From contig CALXZO010000007.1 in NCBI GenBank assembly GCA_944393265.1, positions 1-64,000 of the forward strand: DNA of 64,000 nt, in the 5' to 3' direction. The notes beneath the pieces are model-generated. The model made no database searches. It was not told where the DNA came from and saw only the letters and a list, made by a program, of their open reading frames with translations. This DNA is from an uncultured Clostridia bacterium (GTDB taxonomy: Bacteria > Bacillota > Clostridia > TANB77 > UBA1234). Both the position numbers and the translations under genes were made by a program. This document shows positions 8,616 through 18,127 of the stretch, in pieces. Position 1 is the stretch's first letter. The number at the start of each line of letters is the position of its first letter.

Positions 8616-9902
8616 ATGAAAAGAAAATTTGTAGCGCTTTTGTGTAGTTTTATGTTTATATTTTTAGGAGTTTCGTATGCATCTGAATATATTTTGATAT
8701 CTCCTGCACCAGAAACAACTGAACAAGAAATAACTGAGCAAGAAAAAACAGATGTTATAAGTGTTTTGCTAAATGGTCAATATATTGATTTTACAGATGA
8801 AAATGGCTTTGCTGTTAATCCTGAAATTATTAATGGAAGAACTATGGTTCCAATGAGAAAAATTTTTGAAACGTTTGACATGGATGTTGAGTGGATTGGA
8901 GAGACAAGAACTGCTATTGCTAGAAGTGCAGGAAAAGAAATAACACTTCAAATAGATAATGAAAAGGCGATACTTAATGATGGCGAAATATCAGGGGAAG
9001 TAACACTTGATGCTGCGCCTTTGATCATAGAAGGAAGGACGTTAGTACCTGTTAGATTTATAGCGGAATCACTTGATTTAGTTGTGGACTGGGATTCAGA
9101 GAAACGTACTGTAATAATATTGGATGTATCTTCTATTGTTGAAAGGATTAAAAAAGAAGCACCGATTTTTTATAATTATTTATCTGAACTAAAAGATGAG
9201 CAAGATTCATATATTTATGATATTGAAGGAACAGGAACAATTAAATATACGAACGATGAAGACAAATCAAAAAATGAAAATTTGAAAGTTGTTCTAGATG
9301 GACAAAAGTCAAAGGCAGCTAATTTGATTGAGAATGAAATAAAGTTGAAGATTACAGGAAAGGGATCTCTGATAGATGCATTAAAGGAAAATAAATTTAA
9401 TAATTTTTCTATAAATGTAGTGACAGATTTAAGTAATTTAAAATCGTATATGACTTCATCAACATTTGAAGACACTATTTTAGAGGGGCATTATACAGAG
9501 ATGGATATTAATGATTTTCAAGTAATGCTAAATTCATTATTAGTCGGTGGTGAAGATATAGAGGGTAACTTGAAAAAGACACTCGAAGAAACAGAGGTAA
9601 CTGTTAGCTCGTCTAATTCGTTTTTAGGAATTATTGAGATGATATGTATGGTTGCAAATGATGATAATTTTTCGGTAACAGGAAGAAGAACGAAGACGTA
9701 TAAATTGAAATTTGAGGATTATCTTGAATTTACTATAAAAGTAGAAGATGGCATTATTACGGAGCAAAAAGTTGAAGTGGATTTTGTTAAAGAAGTTGGA
9801 TTGGAAAAAGTCGAGGTAGAATTTGAGATAACGAAGGAAAAAAGAACAAGCAAAAAGGCACCTGTTATTGAGATACCAGAAAAGATATTGGGAGTGAACT
9901 AG
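8616..9902 (+). CDS. Copper amine oxidase N-terminal-like domain protein, paralogue
   Basis: 428 residues, ATG 8616 with AGAGGAGGAG upstream. Signal peptide (residues 1-22), a short Glu/Thr linker, then the same domain as the preceding gene (GRTMVPMRKIFETFDMDVEW, then GRTLVPVRFIAESL). The C-terminal part differs, so the pair is a tandem duplication with divergent tails. Exported; probably cell-surface. Function unknown. Confidence 0.8.
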   Translation: MKRKFVALLCSFMFIFLGVSYASEYILISPAPETTEQEITEQEKTDVISVLLNGQYIDFTDENGFAVNPEIINGRTMVPMRKIFETFDMDVEWIGETRTAIARSAGKEITLQIDNEKAILNDGEISGEVTLDAAPLIIEGRTLVPVRFIAESLDLVVDWDSEKRTVIILDVSSIVERIKKEAPIFYNYLSELKDEQDSYIYDIEGTGTIKYTNDEDKSKNENLKVVLDGQKSKAANLIENEIKLKITGKGSLIDALKENKFNNFSINVVTDLSNLKSYMTSSTFEDTILEGHYTEMDINDFQVMLNSLLVGGEDIEGNLKKTLEETEVTVSSSNSFLGIIEMICMVANDDNFSVTGRRTKTYKLKFEDYLEFTIKVEDGIITEQKVEVDFVKEVGLEKVEVEFEITKEKRTSKKAPVIEIPEKILGVN

Positions 9903-9965
9903 TTTAATTGTTAATGAAGATAGAGAATTTGGATACTATATCATAGTAAATATAAAATGTATAAG

Positions 9966-10014
9966 AAACTTCTTTTTGGAAATAATTTGAGTGAAAGCCA
10001 AAAAGAAGTTTTTT
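9966..10014 (+). terminator. Long perfect hairpin with T-run
   Basis: A 14-bp perfect stem (AAACTTCTTTTTGG with its complement), an 18-base loop and four to five T's. It lies 63 bases after the preceding gene and 24 bases before the CAP gene start. It is either a terminator or an attenuator in the CAP leader. Confidence 0.7.
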
Positions 10015-10037
10015 GTATTTCTAAAAGGAGGTACTCA

Positions 10038-10793
10038 ATGAAAAGAAAAATTATATTAATCAGTGCATTAACTATTATGATGCTATTTACGTCGCTAAAT
10101 GATTTGAATACAAAAGCAATGACTTATTACGAGGAGCTTGATTTTGTGACAGGTATAGTTACGGCAAGTGCATTAAATGTTAGATGTGGGCCAGGGACGA
10201 AGTATAAAGCGATTGGTATCGTGTATAAGAATGAGTATGTGCGAGTATTTGCAAAAGTGGGAGATTGGTATGTTATTCAAACAGATAGTGATTTAATAGG
10301 AGCCGCTAGTACAAAATATATTAAAGGGATAACTAAAAATACGGGAGGCTCTAATACTAGTGGCGGAGGCAATAGCTCTGATAGTTCTTATTCTGATCCA
10401 TTATCTGGATATAGTAATAGGGAAAAGGAATTACTGGAGTTAATAAATGAACAAAGAGCAGCGTATGGGTTGACTGCATTATCGTTTGATGATGAATTAC
10501 AAAGGGTTGCAAAAGCTAAGGCGCAAGATTTAGTAGCTAACAACTATTTTTCTCATAATTCGGCGATATACGGAACGCCATTTGAAATGATGAAGTCGTT
10601 TGGTATAACATATAAGGCGGCTGGTGAAAACATAGCCGGTAATTCTAGCTTAAGTGGGGCTGTAACAGCTTGGATGAATTCTACAGGACATAGAGAAAAT
10701 ATTCTTAGTAATGCATACAATTACACTGGTATAGGGATAGTAGATTCTCCAACATATGGCATGGTTATGGTTCAGATGTTTATTGGTAGGTAA
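10038..10793 (+). CDS. Secreted SH3-CAP (SCP/PR-1) protein
   Basis: 251 residues. ATG 10038 with AAAAGGAGGT at 10024-10033; an ATG at 9957 lies before the hairpin and is rejected. Signal peptide, then a bacterial SH3 domain (about residues 35-95, ASALNVRCGPGTKYKAIG), a Gly/Ser linker, and a CAP domain (about 130-251) with the usual HN, GENIAG and TGHRENIL motifs. Clostridial and bacillar homologues (YkwD-like) are extracellular. The SH3 part probably binds peptidoglycan. Confidence 0.88.
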   Translation: MKRKIILISALTIMMLFTSLNDLNTKAMTYYEELDFVTGIVTASALNVRCGPGTKYKAIGIVYKNEYVRVFAKVGDWYVIQTDSDLIGAASTKYIKGITKNTGGSNTSGGGNSSDSSYSDPLSGYSNREKELLELINEQRAAYGLTALSFDDELQRVAKAKAQDLVANNYFSHNSAIYGTPFEMMKSFGITYKAAGENIAGNSSLSGAVTAWMNSTGHRENILSNAYNYTGIGIVDSPTYGMVMVQMFIGR

Positions 10794-10796
10794 TTA

Positions 10797-10940
10797 TAGA
10801 CATGAGGACGGACTTTTTGGCTATACTGTTTGCGATTAATAGACATGGAGATGGAACTTTTGTTTATACTTTTTAAAATCAATCCGACTAGAGCAATAGG
10901 CTCAAATAGCACACAAAAAAAGTTAGTCCCCATGTCTATA
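10797..10940. repeat. Dispersed palindromic element, copy A
   Basis: The left arm occurs twice in tandem (TAGACATGAGGACGGACTTT and TAGACATGGAGATGGAACTT). The right arm ends TCCCCATGTCTATA at 10940. The core holds AATCAATCCG...GCAATAGGCTCAAAT, the same as copy B and the reverse complement of copy C. Confidence 0.75.
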
Positions 10941-10960
10941 TTCAAAATTTAAATAATCAC

Positions 10961-10986
10961 GTCAAAAAACTGCGTCCCATTGACAG
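10961..10986. repeat. Half-copy of the palindromic element
   Basis: GTCAAAAAACTGCGTCCCAT followed by TGACAG resembles one arm of the dispersed element (reverse complement ATGGGACGCAGTTTTTTGAC). It runs into the promoter of the riboswitch unit. Confidence 0.45.
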
Positions 10987-11009
10987 TTTTTATAATTTTA
11001 TGATAAAAT
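10980..11009 (+). promoter_or_regulatory. Sigma-A type promoter of riboswitch unit
   Basis: TTGACA (10980-10985), 18-base spacer, TAAAAT (11004-11009). The -35 hexamer is supplied by the edge of the half-palindrome. Confidence 0.65.
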
Positions 11010-11044
11010 AAATGTGTCTTGTGTGGGACTATGTTAATATTATG

Positions 11045-11170
11045 CTGAATTCTAGAAGTAGAAGCCGAGGAACCATTTTTGGGGGTGTATCTTTTGTATA
11101 AAAAAGAAGGAAACCTTTATTCCTAACCCGTCAGCTAACTTGGTAAGCGTTAAGGGGAAGTAGTCGAGTC
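11045..11170 (+). ncRNA. c-di-AMP (ydaO/yuaA) riboswitch
   Basis: Conserved blocks occur in the proper order: GCTGAA, AGCCGAGGAACC, TTTGGGGGTGTATC, then CCTAACCCGTCAGCTAAC, TGGTAAGCG and GGGGAAG. These are the core of the ydaO-type c-di-AMP aptamer. It lies about 30 bases after the predicted transcription start and directly before a terminator, with glycosyltransferase genes downstream. In known examples ligand binding turns expression off. Confidence 0.85.
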
Positions 11171-11208
11171 ATTGTGAGGTACTTTGAATATTTCTAATGA
11201 CTTTTTTG
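11167..11208 (+). terminator. Riboswitch expression-platform terminator
   Basis: AGTCATT (11167-11173) pairs with AATGACT (11196-11202) and is followed by T's. TTAAGGGGAA just upstream can alternatively pair with TTCCCTTAA just after the terminator, giving a plausible antiterminator. The pairing is seen by eye; the switch logic is inferred. Confidence 0.65.
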
Positions 11209-11251
11209 TTCCCTTAAAATTTAATATGTAATTTTGAAAGGGGATTTTAAT

Positions 11252-12331
11252 ATGTCACAGATGAAAAAGGTAAGTGTAATTGTTCCAGCCTATAAAGTGG
11301 AAAAATATATTGGTTACTGCCTTGATAGTATACTTTCTCAGTCGTATAAAAATATTGAAGTCATTATTGTAGATGATGGTTCACCAGATGATTCTGGTAA
11401 GATCGCAGAAGAGTATGCTAGAAAAGATGAAAGAGTTAGAGTGTTACATAAGGAAAATGGTGGACTGTCGGCGGCTAGAAACGATGGCATGGATCTTGCA
11501 ACAGGAGATTATTTGATGTTTATAGATAGCGACGATTTTCTACTTTCTGGTGCGATAAGTACTATGACTAATAAAATAGCGGAAAGTGGCGCGGACTATG
11601 TTATTGCAAATTATATAAATAGCAATGATGACGGCGTGCTTTGGGAAAAGCCAGTATTTAACGTAGAAAAGTATAAGGAGTTTGAGCTAAGTATAAAGGA
11701 TTATGAGGATTCGTTTTTTATTATGAATTCTAGTGTATGTAACAAAATTTATGATTTCAATTTTGTAAAGAGGATTGGTGTAAGATTTGAAGTTGGGTTG
11801 CCTGCTGAAGACGCTATATTTAATACATATTGTTTTATAAAATCGGAAAAGGTGTGCTACATACCTGATGTAGTTTATTGTTACAGACAAAGAAATGCGG
11901 GAACATCAATATCTATGAATTGTAATGATAAGTATTTTGATGGTATTAATAAAGCATACAAAATTATTTATGACAATTTTAGAGAAAATGATGAAATTGG
12001 TTTTTATCGCTTTTTCTATGCTAAGAGCATGACGTATATCTTCTACAAGTTTATTGATTCGAAGCTTTTGACGGATGAAGAGAGAATAGAAATTCTGAGC
12101 AATATGAGGTGGTTCTACAGATTAAGCAGAGAGCTTAATGTGCCTGCGTGTCAAGAGTCACTTGGACTTATAGTTGATAAAATTATTAGCGGAGATTATA
12201 AAGATGTTATTGATATTTGCAGAGTTATTGCTGAAGTGAGAGAATATATGCCGAGAGAAATAAAAGAAAAGATGTCTAAACCACAACCAGAAATGTACAT
12301 TAAGATGATGAAATCTAATGTGGAGGTGTAG
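11252..12331 (+). CDS. Family 2 glycosyltransferase
   Basis: 359 residues, ATG 11252 with AAAGGGGA at 11237-11244. GT-A fold: N-terminal VSVIVPAYKVEKYIGYCL, nucleotide-binding VDDGSPDDS, NGGLSAARN and the metal-binding DSDD. The acceptor and sugar are unknown; homologues add sugars to surface polysaccharide. The next gene is a close paralogue 3 bases downstream. Both lie behind the c-di-AMP riboswitch, which would tie their expression to cell-wall/osmotic signalling. Confidence 0.88.
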   Translation: MSQMKKVSVIVPAYKVEKYIGYCLDSILSQSYKNIEVIIVDDGSPDDSGKIAEEYARKDERVRVLHKENGGLSAARNDGMDLATGDYLMFIDSDDFLLSGAISTMTNKIAESGADYVIANYINSNDDGVLWEKPVFNVEKYKEFELSIKDYEDSFFIMNSSVCNKIYDFNFVKRIGVRFEVGLPAEDAIFNTYCFIKSEKVCYIPDVVYCYRQRNAGTSISMNCNDKYFDGINKAYKIIYDNFRENDEIGFYRFFYAKSMTYIFYKFIDSKLLTDEERIEILSNMRWFYRLSRELNVPACQESLGLIVDKIISGDYKDVIDICRVIAEVREYMPREIKEKMSKPQPEMYIKMMKSNVEV

Positions 12332-12334
12332 GTT

Positions 12335-13333
12335 GTGGAAAAGGTAAGTGTAATTGTTCCGATTTATAAGGTGGAAAAGTATTTAAGAGATTGCCTGGAA
12401 AGTATCATAAATCAATCATATAGAGATTTAGAGATAATTTTGATAGATGATGGTTCCCCTGATAATTCCGGAGGTATTGCGGATGAATATGCTGGCAAAG
12501 ATTCAAGAATTAAGGTTATTCACAAACAAAATGGTGGTGTTGCAGGTGCAAGGAATGATGGACTTAGAATGGCTACTGGAAAGTATGTTACTTTTGTTGA
12601 TAGTGATGACATTTTACATCTTAGGCAGTATGAGATTTTGCATAGCTTGATTGGGCAGACTGGGGCAGATATTGCAACTTGCGAAAAACAAGATTTTGTT
12701 GATGGTACTTTAGTGGATTTGAAAACAGAGTGTGAGATGCGTGGCTCTGAAATAAGTAAGGATGATGCGATTGTTCAGATGGTTTGCAATAAAGATGTTG
12801 GAAATTATTTTATGCTTAGAATGTACAAAATTGAACTTTTTGATGGCATTCAATTTCCGGAAGGTAAGGTGTATGAAGATGTTGCTACGCTGTATAAGCT
12901 AGTAGATAGAGCAAAAAAAATTGCATATACAGATCAGAAACTCTATTTTTATAGAGTTGCAAGAGAAGGAGCAATAACATCAAACTTTACGAAAAAGAAA
13001 TTGCAGGATAGTCTGGAAGCTTATTATGCTCAATATAGTTTTTTGAAGGAAAAGTATAAGGATGTTAAAGATTATATTTGTTTGGCGTATGTAAAAAGTT
13101 ATACTAGTGCGATGGAGAAGATGATGATTAATGGGTATCATGATATGTATGACCAAGAATATGTGTTGAATAGATATGGCGATTTTAAAGAAGCTTTTGA
13201 TAATACGAGTGAACAAGTGTTAATGGATAATTTGGAACCATATAGACTCAATAGTTCAGCTATTTTATACAGGTCGAGAGGACTATATGAAGGCTTGTTT
13301 GACAGTATATATGAGCTTAAAAATAAAAATTAG
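12335..13333 (+). CDS. Family 2 glycosyltransferase, tandem paralogue
   Basis: 332 residues starting at GTG 12335, with TGGAGGTG at 12320-12327 inside the end of the preceding gene. It has the same GT-A motifs (VSVIVPIYKVEKYLRDCL, DDGSPDNSG, DSDD). It is likely co-transcribed with the upstream enzyme under the c-di-AMP riboswitch. Substrate unknown. Confidence 0.87.
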   Translation: MEKVSVIVPIYKVEKYLRDCLESIINQSYRDLEIILIDDGSPDNSGGIADEYAGKDSRIKVIHKQNGGVAGARNDGLRMATGKYVTFVDSDDILHLRQYEILHSLIGQTGADIATCEKQDFVDGTLVDLKTECEMRGSEISKDDAIVQMVCNKDVGNYFMLRMYKIELFDGIQFPEGKVYEDVATLYKLVDRAKKIAYTDQKLYFYRVAREGAITSNFTKKKLQDSLEAYYAQYSFLKEKYKDVKDYICLAYVKSYTSAMEKMMINGYHDMYDQEYVLNRYGDFKEAFDNTSEQVLMDNLEPYRLNSSAILYRSRGLYEGLFDSIYELKNKN

Positions 13334-13355
13334 TAAATTCTTGATAGTAACAAAA

Positions 13356-13408
13356 GAGGGACAGAGCTTTTGGACACGATTAGTGTGTCTCCAAAAGTGC
13401 TGTCCCTG
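13356..13408. terminator. Convergent-gene hairpin, resembling the palindromic family
   Basis: AGGGACAGAGCTTTTGGA pairs almost perfectly with TCCAAAAGTGCTGTCCCT around a GTGT/ACAC inner stem. It lies between the convergent glycosyltransferase and ABC units. The arms resemble those of the dispersed palindromes. Confidence 0.65.
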
Positions 13409-13445
13409 TTAATATTTAAGAAAAGCGCGTTAAATAGTGTTACCA

Positions 13446-14466
13446 CTATTTACAGATTTTTTCAAATGGTGCCATTGTTTCTAATTCACCGGCGCTTATC
13501 ATGATTTCTTGCAATAGGTTGAATGATTCTTCAGTCATTTTTGAATCTGTTTTCCAAGCATTTATTTCTTTGTAATTTTTTATGGCACTTGTTAGTGCTT
13601 CAACATCTGCGTCTGGGAACGATGTGATAACTGCTTCTGCGATTTCTTCTGGAGTATGTGTGGCTACCCATGTTTGACCTCGCTCAAGTGCACGTATAAA
13701 CTTTTCTATAATTTCAGGATTTTCTTTCATGTAGCTTTGTTTTGCATAATATGCGGTGTATGGTATTTCTTCGGTATATGCTCCAACGGCAGCTACGATG
13801 TGACCTTGCCCATTTACTTCTAGCATTGATGCTGTTGGTTCAAATACTGTGACGAAATCGCCTGTTCCAGAAACGAAGGCACTTGTCATGGCGTCAAAAC
13901 TAATTGATGTATCTAAAGTAACATCGGCTTGAGGATTGATGCCGTTTTGTTTTAAAACGTATTCAAAAGTCATGTATGGAACACCGCCAATTCTTCCTGG
14001 CAAGACATGTTTCCCTTTTAAATCAGACCATTTGAAATCTGGCATTTCTTCTCTAGCTACTAACATTGAACCATCTTTTTGAGTTACTTGTGCAAACACA
14101 ATTGGATAATCTTCGGAGCCTTCATTATAAACATAGATTGCAGCCTCGGGACCAGAAAATCCTATGTCTACTTGATCTGATAGTACCGCGGTCATTACTT
14201 TATCTGCACCGCCACTATTTATTAATTCTATATCGAGACCTTCCTCCTCAAAGAAACCTAGATTAATTGCAACATATTGAGGCGCATAAAAAATTGAGTG
14301 GGTTACTTCCGCTACAGTTATTTTTTTTAATGGCGTAGCGGTGTCTCCGAGATGTATCTTTGAAAATGCTTTGTGTATCTGATGTATTTTCTCTAAATGA
14401 TACTGCTAGAAAGATGACGAGTATAATAGCAAAAACCGAGATAAGTGTGTAAGTAAAACGTCTCAT
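13446..14466 (-). CDS. ABC importer substrate-binding protein (NMT1/THI5-like), +1 shift at CGG
   Basis: Periplasmic-binding-protein-type component of an importer of the SsuA/NrtA/THI5 class; candidates are sulfonates or thiamine precursors. It starts at ATG 14466-14464 with a hydrophobic segment typical of a lipoprotein or anchor. Codon 40 is CGG (14349-14347). Skipping its C gives SGDTATPLKKITVAEV, then APQYVAINLGFFEEEGLDIE, and a 339-residue protein of normal length. Staying in frame gives a 67-residue dead end. It is the third gene of a reverse-strand operon (ATPase, permease, this), each with exactly one CGG break. No TPP riboswitch is seen upstream, so the substrate is open. Confidence 0.8.
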
Positions 14467-14547
14467 AAAAACCTCCTATTATAAATTTTTATATATTAAT
14501 ATGCAGTTGTTTAAAAAAGTGTCATATTTTTTTTGCTATTTGTATAA

Positions 14548-15352
14548 CTAATGACTCATTTTTTTTAAGATAAATTTTTCTAAGATTACTACGCATTGAT
14601 ACATTAATGCGGCGACTATGCCGAAGTATTATAACACTAGTCATAACTAAATCTAGTTTAAATACTTGACCTCCATACACAATTAAATATCCTAGACCTG
14701 CTTTCGATACTAGGAATTCTCCTGATATCACGCCAACAAGAGAAAGACCGATATTTACTTTCATCGAATTGATTAGAGTGGAAATATTTGAAGGTAGTAC
14801 TATTTTACTGAAGATTTGCCATTTTGAAGCATTAAATGTTTTTGCGAGTTTTATCAGATTTTTGTCTGTACTGGTGAAGCCATTCAGCATTTCCAGTATT
14901 GTGACTATTAATGAAATAGCAAGTGCCATTACTATAATTGCTGATGTCCCGGCTCCGGCCCACACAATTATGATTGGTCCGAGAGCAACTTTTGGTAAGC
15001 TGTGAAGCACGATGAGGAATGGCTCGGATACATCGCTAGCAAACTTACTCCACCAAAGTAGTGATGCTATTATAGTGCCGAAAATTGTGCCTAACAAAAA
15101 TCCAACGATTGTTTCATAACATGTTACGCCCAGGTGCATAAATAGGTTGTTTGAAGAAAAGTCTAAAATGGTTTTTACAATACGAGAAGGCTGACTTGTT
15201 ATGAATGGATTTATTATTCCTTGCTGTGCAAGTGTTTCCCATAAAAAAATAAATAAAATAATAATTGAGATTTGTGTTAATAATATTAAAACTTTACGTT
15301 TTTTCTTTTGATATAAAAAATTTTTTCTTTCTTCGGAAATATTTTCATTCAT
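14548..15352 (-). CDS. ABC importer permease (BPD-type), +1 shift at CGG
   Basis: Inner-membrane permease of the SsuC/NrtB/ThiX class, with about six helices. The BPD signature appears in SLPKVALGPIIIVWAGAG. Read straight, the last third of helix 6 becomes charged nonsense ending at 14522. Skipping the C of CGG (14623-14621) restores the hydrophobic end GIVAALMYQCVVILEKFILK and a stop at 14550-14548, giving 267 residues. It overlaps the ATPase gene by 8 bases. Confidence 0.8.
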
Positions 15353-16113
15353 CTGTGTTTAACTCCTTCCAAACAGAGTCGAAGTATTTGCTGAATAAAG
15401 AGCTTTCCCTACAGTTTATCGGATTTCTATCTGCAATGTCGAATTTGATTTCATAGACTTTTTTTATAATTGAGGGTCTTTTTGACATCACAATTATCTT
15501 GTCTGACATACTAATACTTTCTGGAATATCATGGGTAACCATGATTGCTGTTTTACCTTCTTTTTTTATTATTCGATACACATCATTTGTTACGGAAAGG
15601 CGAGTTTGGTAATCTAATGCGGAGAACGCTTCATCGAGTAAAAGATATGAAGGATTTGTTGCGAGAGTCCTAATTAATGCTACACGTTGCCTCATGCCGC
15701 CGAGAAAGCTGTGAAGGATATTTGTTTAGAAAGTCGTTTAAGCCATATGTTTTAAGCAAATTTAAGGCATATGTTTTTGTTTCGTCGCATAACATATTTT
15801 TTATTTCTAACCCTAATAAAACATTTTTATAGACTGTTCGCCAATTGAGTAAATAGTCTTTTTGAAGCATATATCCAATATTTGAGATTGTACCTGTGAT
15901 GTCAGTCCCGTTGAGCAAGACGGTGCCAGTGGATGGTTTTTCTAAGCCTGCTATGATTGAAAGTAATGTAGATTTGCCGCAACCGCTTGGACCGACAATG
16001 CTTACAAATTCCCCTGTTGTGAATGTGAATGAGAAGTCTTTTATGGCAGTTACTTCGCTTTTGGTGTCTTGATATGTTTTAGAAATATGTTTTAGTGTTA
16101 ATCCATTATTCAT
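15345..16113 (-). CDS. ABC importer ATPase, +1 shift at CGG inside the signature motif
   Basis: ATP-hydrolysing subunit of the same importer (SsuB/ThiZ-like). Walker A is GPSGCGKST and Walker B is LLLDEAFSALD, with VTHD as the switch His. Reading straight gives SQLSRRHEAT and an early stop. The bases are TCT CGG CGG CAT (CGG at 15702-15700 and 15699-15697). Skipping the first C gives TCT GGC GGC ATG, restoring the universal LSGGMRQRVAL. The full length is then 255 residues, normal for the family. The shift falls within the most conserved motif of the protein, so the corrected reading is certain; whether it is made in vivo is not. Confidence 0.88.
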
Positions 16114-16268
16114 GTTTAAATCACTCCTGCTAATAAACGTCTATGTTATATAGTATGAAGAGATAGACAAATAGTGACTGAACACGATATCATGTATTTA
16201 AAAATTCTTTTATTAAGTACAGGTAATAAAATTGCTGCTTGCCTCATAAAATTCTCATGAGGTGAGGG

Positions 16269-17462
16269 ATGTTGAAAAGGGGAATGGCATTTTTTATGCT
16301 AATTGTAATTATTTTTTTGAATGTGACTAAAGCGTATGCGGTGGAAGATGATTTGTCGGAAGATGAAATAGAAGTAGCAAAAATAATTAATGGGGCACCA
16401 AAAATATTATGCAAAAGTGCTATTTTATACGATAGAACATATAATAAGATTTTATTTGAAAAAGCTCCTGACGCGAGGGTGGCAAATGCTTCTACTACAA
16501 AGATTTTGACGGCTATTGTTGCGTATGAAAACGCGGAAATGGATGAAGTGGTTACAACAAGTGCAAGTGTATCAAGCGTTGGGGGCTCTGGGATGGGTCT
16601 TAGGGCTGGAAATAAAATTCGAATGGATGATTTGATGAAAGGGCTACTTATTTGTTCCGGAAATGATGCCGCTGTTGCTATTGCTGAATATATTGCTGGA
16701 AGTACGGAAGCGTTTTGTGCTATGATGAACGAAAAGGCGCGAGAACTTGGTGCTATTAACACTAACTTTGTTACGCCACACGGCTTAGATAGGGAGAATC
16801 ATTACACAACAGCAGCAGATTTGCTTATTTTTGCTGATTATTTTTTGGATATACCATATCTAGTAAATATTTCCAATATGGAGTATGCAGATATAATTAT
16901 TGACGGATATACTAAAAATATTCATACTACTAACGAAATGCTGAGTATATATGATGAAGCCAATGGAATAAAAACTGGTTATACTGGTAATGCGGGAAGG
17001 TGCCTTGTGACTTCTATAACTAAAGATGGAAGGCAGCTAATTACAATTGTTCTTGGGTGTGAAACAAAGAAGCAAAGAACTTCAGAAACGATACAGCTAA
17101 TATCCTACGGATACAATAATTTTAATGAAATTGATATCTATGAAGATATGAAAAAAAGATTTGAGTTTAGTGTAGAGAAAGCAAAGGGAAAAATATATGA
17201 AATTGTACTTAGTGGAGAAAAAAGAGAGCTTGTGAATATTGAGGATTTAGGGAAGGTAACGTACGAATACTACATAAATGATGATTTAAAAGCTCCATTA
17301 AAGGCCGGTGACGAATTGGGAAAAATAGAAATTTTGATTGATGGAACTACGTATAAGGTTATTAAGCTATGTGCACCTGTAACTATTGAAAGAAAAGATG
17401 TGGCGGATTATATGGGAGAAATTTTAAGGTCCTATAAAAGAAGCATAGAAGTTAAAACTTAA
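16269..17462 (+). CDS. dacF: D-alanyl-D-alanine carboxypeptidase
   Basis: Penicillin-binding protein that trims the terminal D-Ala of peptidoglycan stem peptides outside the membrane. 397 residues with signal peptide. Class motifs are present: S75-T-T-K78 (NASTTK), S130-G-N132 and a KTG in GIKTGYTG. A C-terminal beta-rich PBP5-like domain and an amphipathic tail follow. ATG 16269 has a GAGGTGAG RBS. The dacF name is by family; it may be another DacA-type paralogue. Confidence 0.88.
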   Translation: MLKRGMAFFMLIVIIFLNVTKAYAVEDDLSEDEIEVAKIINGAPKILCKSAILYDRTYNKILFEKAPDARVANASTTKILTAIVAYENAEMDEVVTTSASVSSVGGSGMGLRAGNKIRMDDLMKGLLICSGNDAAVAIAEYIAGSTEAFCAMMNEKARELGAINTNFVTPHGLDRENHYTTAADLLIFADYFLDIPYLVNISNMEYADIIIDGYTKNIHTTNEMLSIYDEANGIKTGYTGNAGRCLVTSITKDGRQLITIVLGCETKKQRTSETIQLISYGYNNFNEIDIYEDMKKRFEFSVEKAKGKIYEIVLSGEKRELVNIEDLGKVTYEYYINDDLKAPLKAGDELGKIEILIDGTTYKVIKLCAPVTIERKDVADYMGEILRSYKRSIEVKT

Positions 17463-17522
17463 AAAATGATATAATGCTTTTAAACATGCCTGTCGCAAGC
17501 GTTATTAAATAATAAAATAGTG

Positions 17523-17551
17523 TTGAAATATCCTGTAAAATGTAGTATCAT
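17523..17551 (+). promoter_or_regulatory. Sigma-A type promoter
   Basis: TTGAAA, 17-base spacer, TATCAT, about 41 bases before the following ATG. Confidence 0.6.
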
Positions 17552-17592
17552 AATTAAGGAGGGCTATCTCATACGAGATAAAAGGAGGATAT

Positions 17593-18087
17593 ATGGAAAA
17601 CAGACATGTTAAGGTTATTATGTCAGGAATAATAGTGGTCTTTTTTCTAACATTCATTTTGGGAAGCGTTAGAATTGGGCATAGCGAAGCACCCGAGGTA
17701 GTGGAAGGACATGAAGTTAATGATGCCACTGAGACAAAAGATAATGTGGATTTACCAAAAGAGGATAATGATAGTGGAATGGCTGAAACTAGCGAAACGG
17801 TACTAGAAAATATGACAAAAAAGGAAAAAAGAATGGCAGAGTTAACGGATAAATACAATGATTCTTTTTATGGTCAGGTAGCCTATTACCTTGAAGTATT
17901 GCAAAAGTATAGCTTGCCTATTTGCTTTGTGGGCATAACAGTTGGTTCATTTAATTTCTTGATAGTAGGAAATAAAAAGTTAGATAAGAAAGAACAAGGT
18001 TTTGGCTGGATAGTAGGCTTTACGATTGGCTTGGTAGTATTTAATGTTTTGCCTTTGATATTTGCACTATTTGTTGCAGGCAGGTAA
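17593..18087 (+). CDS. Three-helix membrane protein, unknown
   Basis: 164 residues, ATG 17593 with AAAAGGAGG at 17580-17588. N-terminal hydrophobic helix (about residues 8-27), an acidic exposed linker (about 32-80), then two C-terminal helices (about 108-126 and 138-160). The C-terminal pair resembles VirB2/TrbC-type pilin topology, but there is no sequence signature. It lies 40 bases before a CpaE-like ATPase gene, so a joint role in a secretion or envelope machine is possible. Confidence 0.6.
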   Translation: MENRHVKVIMSGIIVVFFLTFILGSVRIGHSEAPEVVEGHEVNDATETKDNVDLPKEDNDSGMAETSETVLENMTKKEKRMAELTDKYNDSFYGQVAYYLEVLQKYSLPICFVGITVGSFNFLIVGNKKLDKKEQGFGWIVGFTIGLVVFNVLPLIFALFVAGR

Positions 18088-18127
18088 AATGGTGATAAAA
18101 TAAGCATATACACAGGAAGGTGATAAA

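Noticed and set aside
9957-10037. Extended N-terminus of the CAP protein from ATG 9957
   Set aside because: This stretch is a perfect hairpin; a strong RBS and signal peptide start at 10038.
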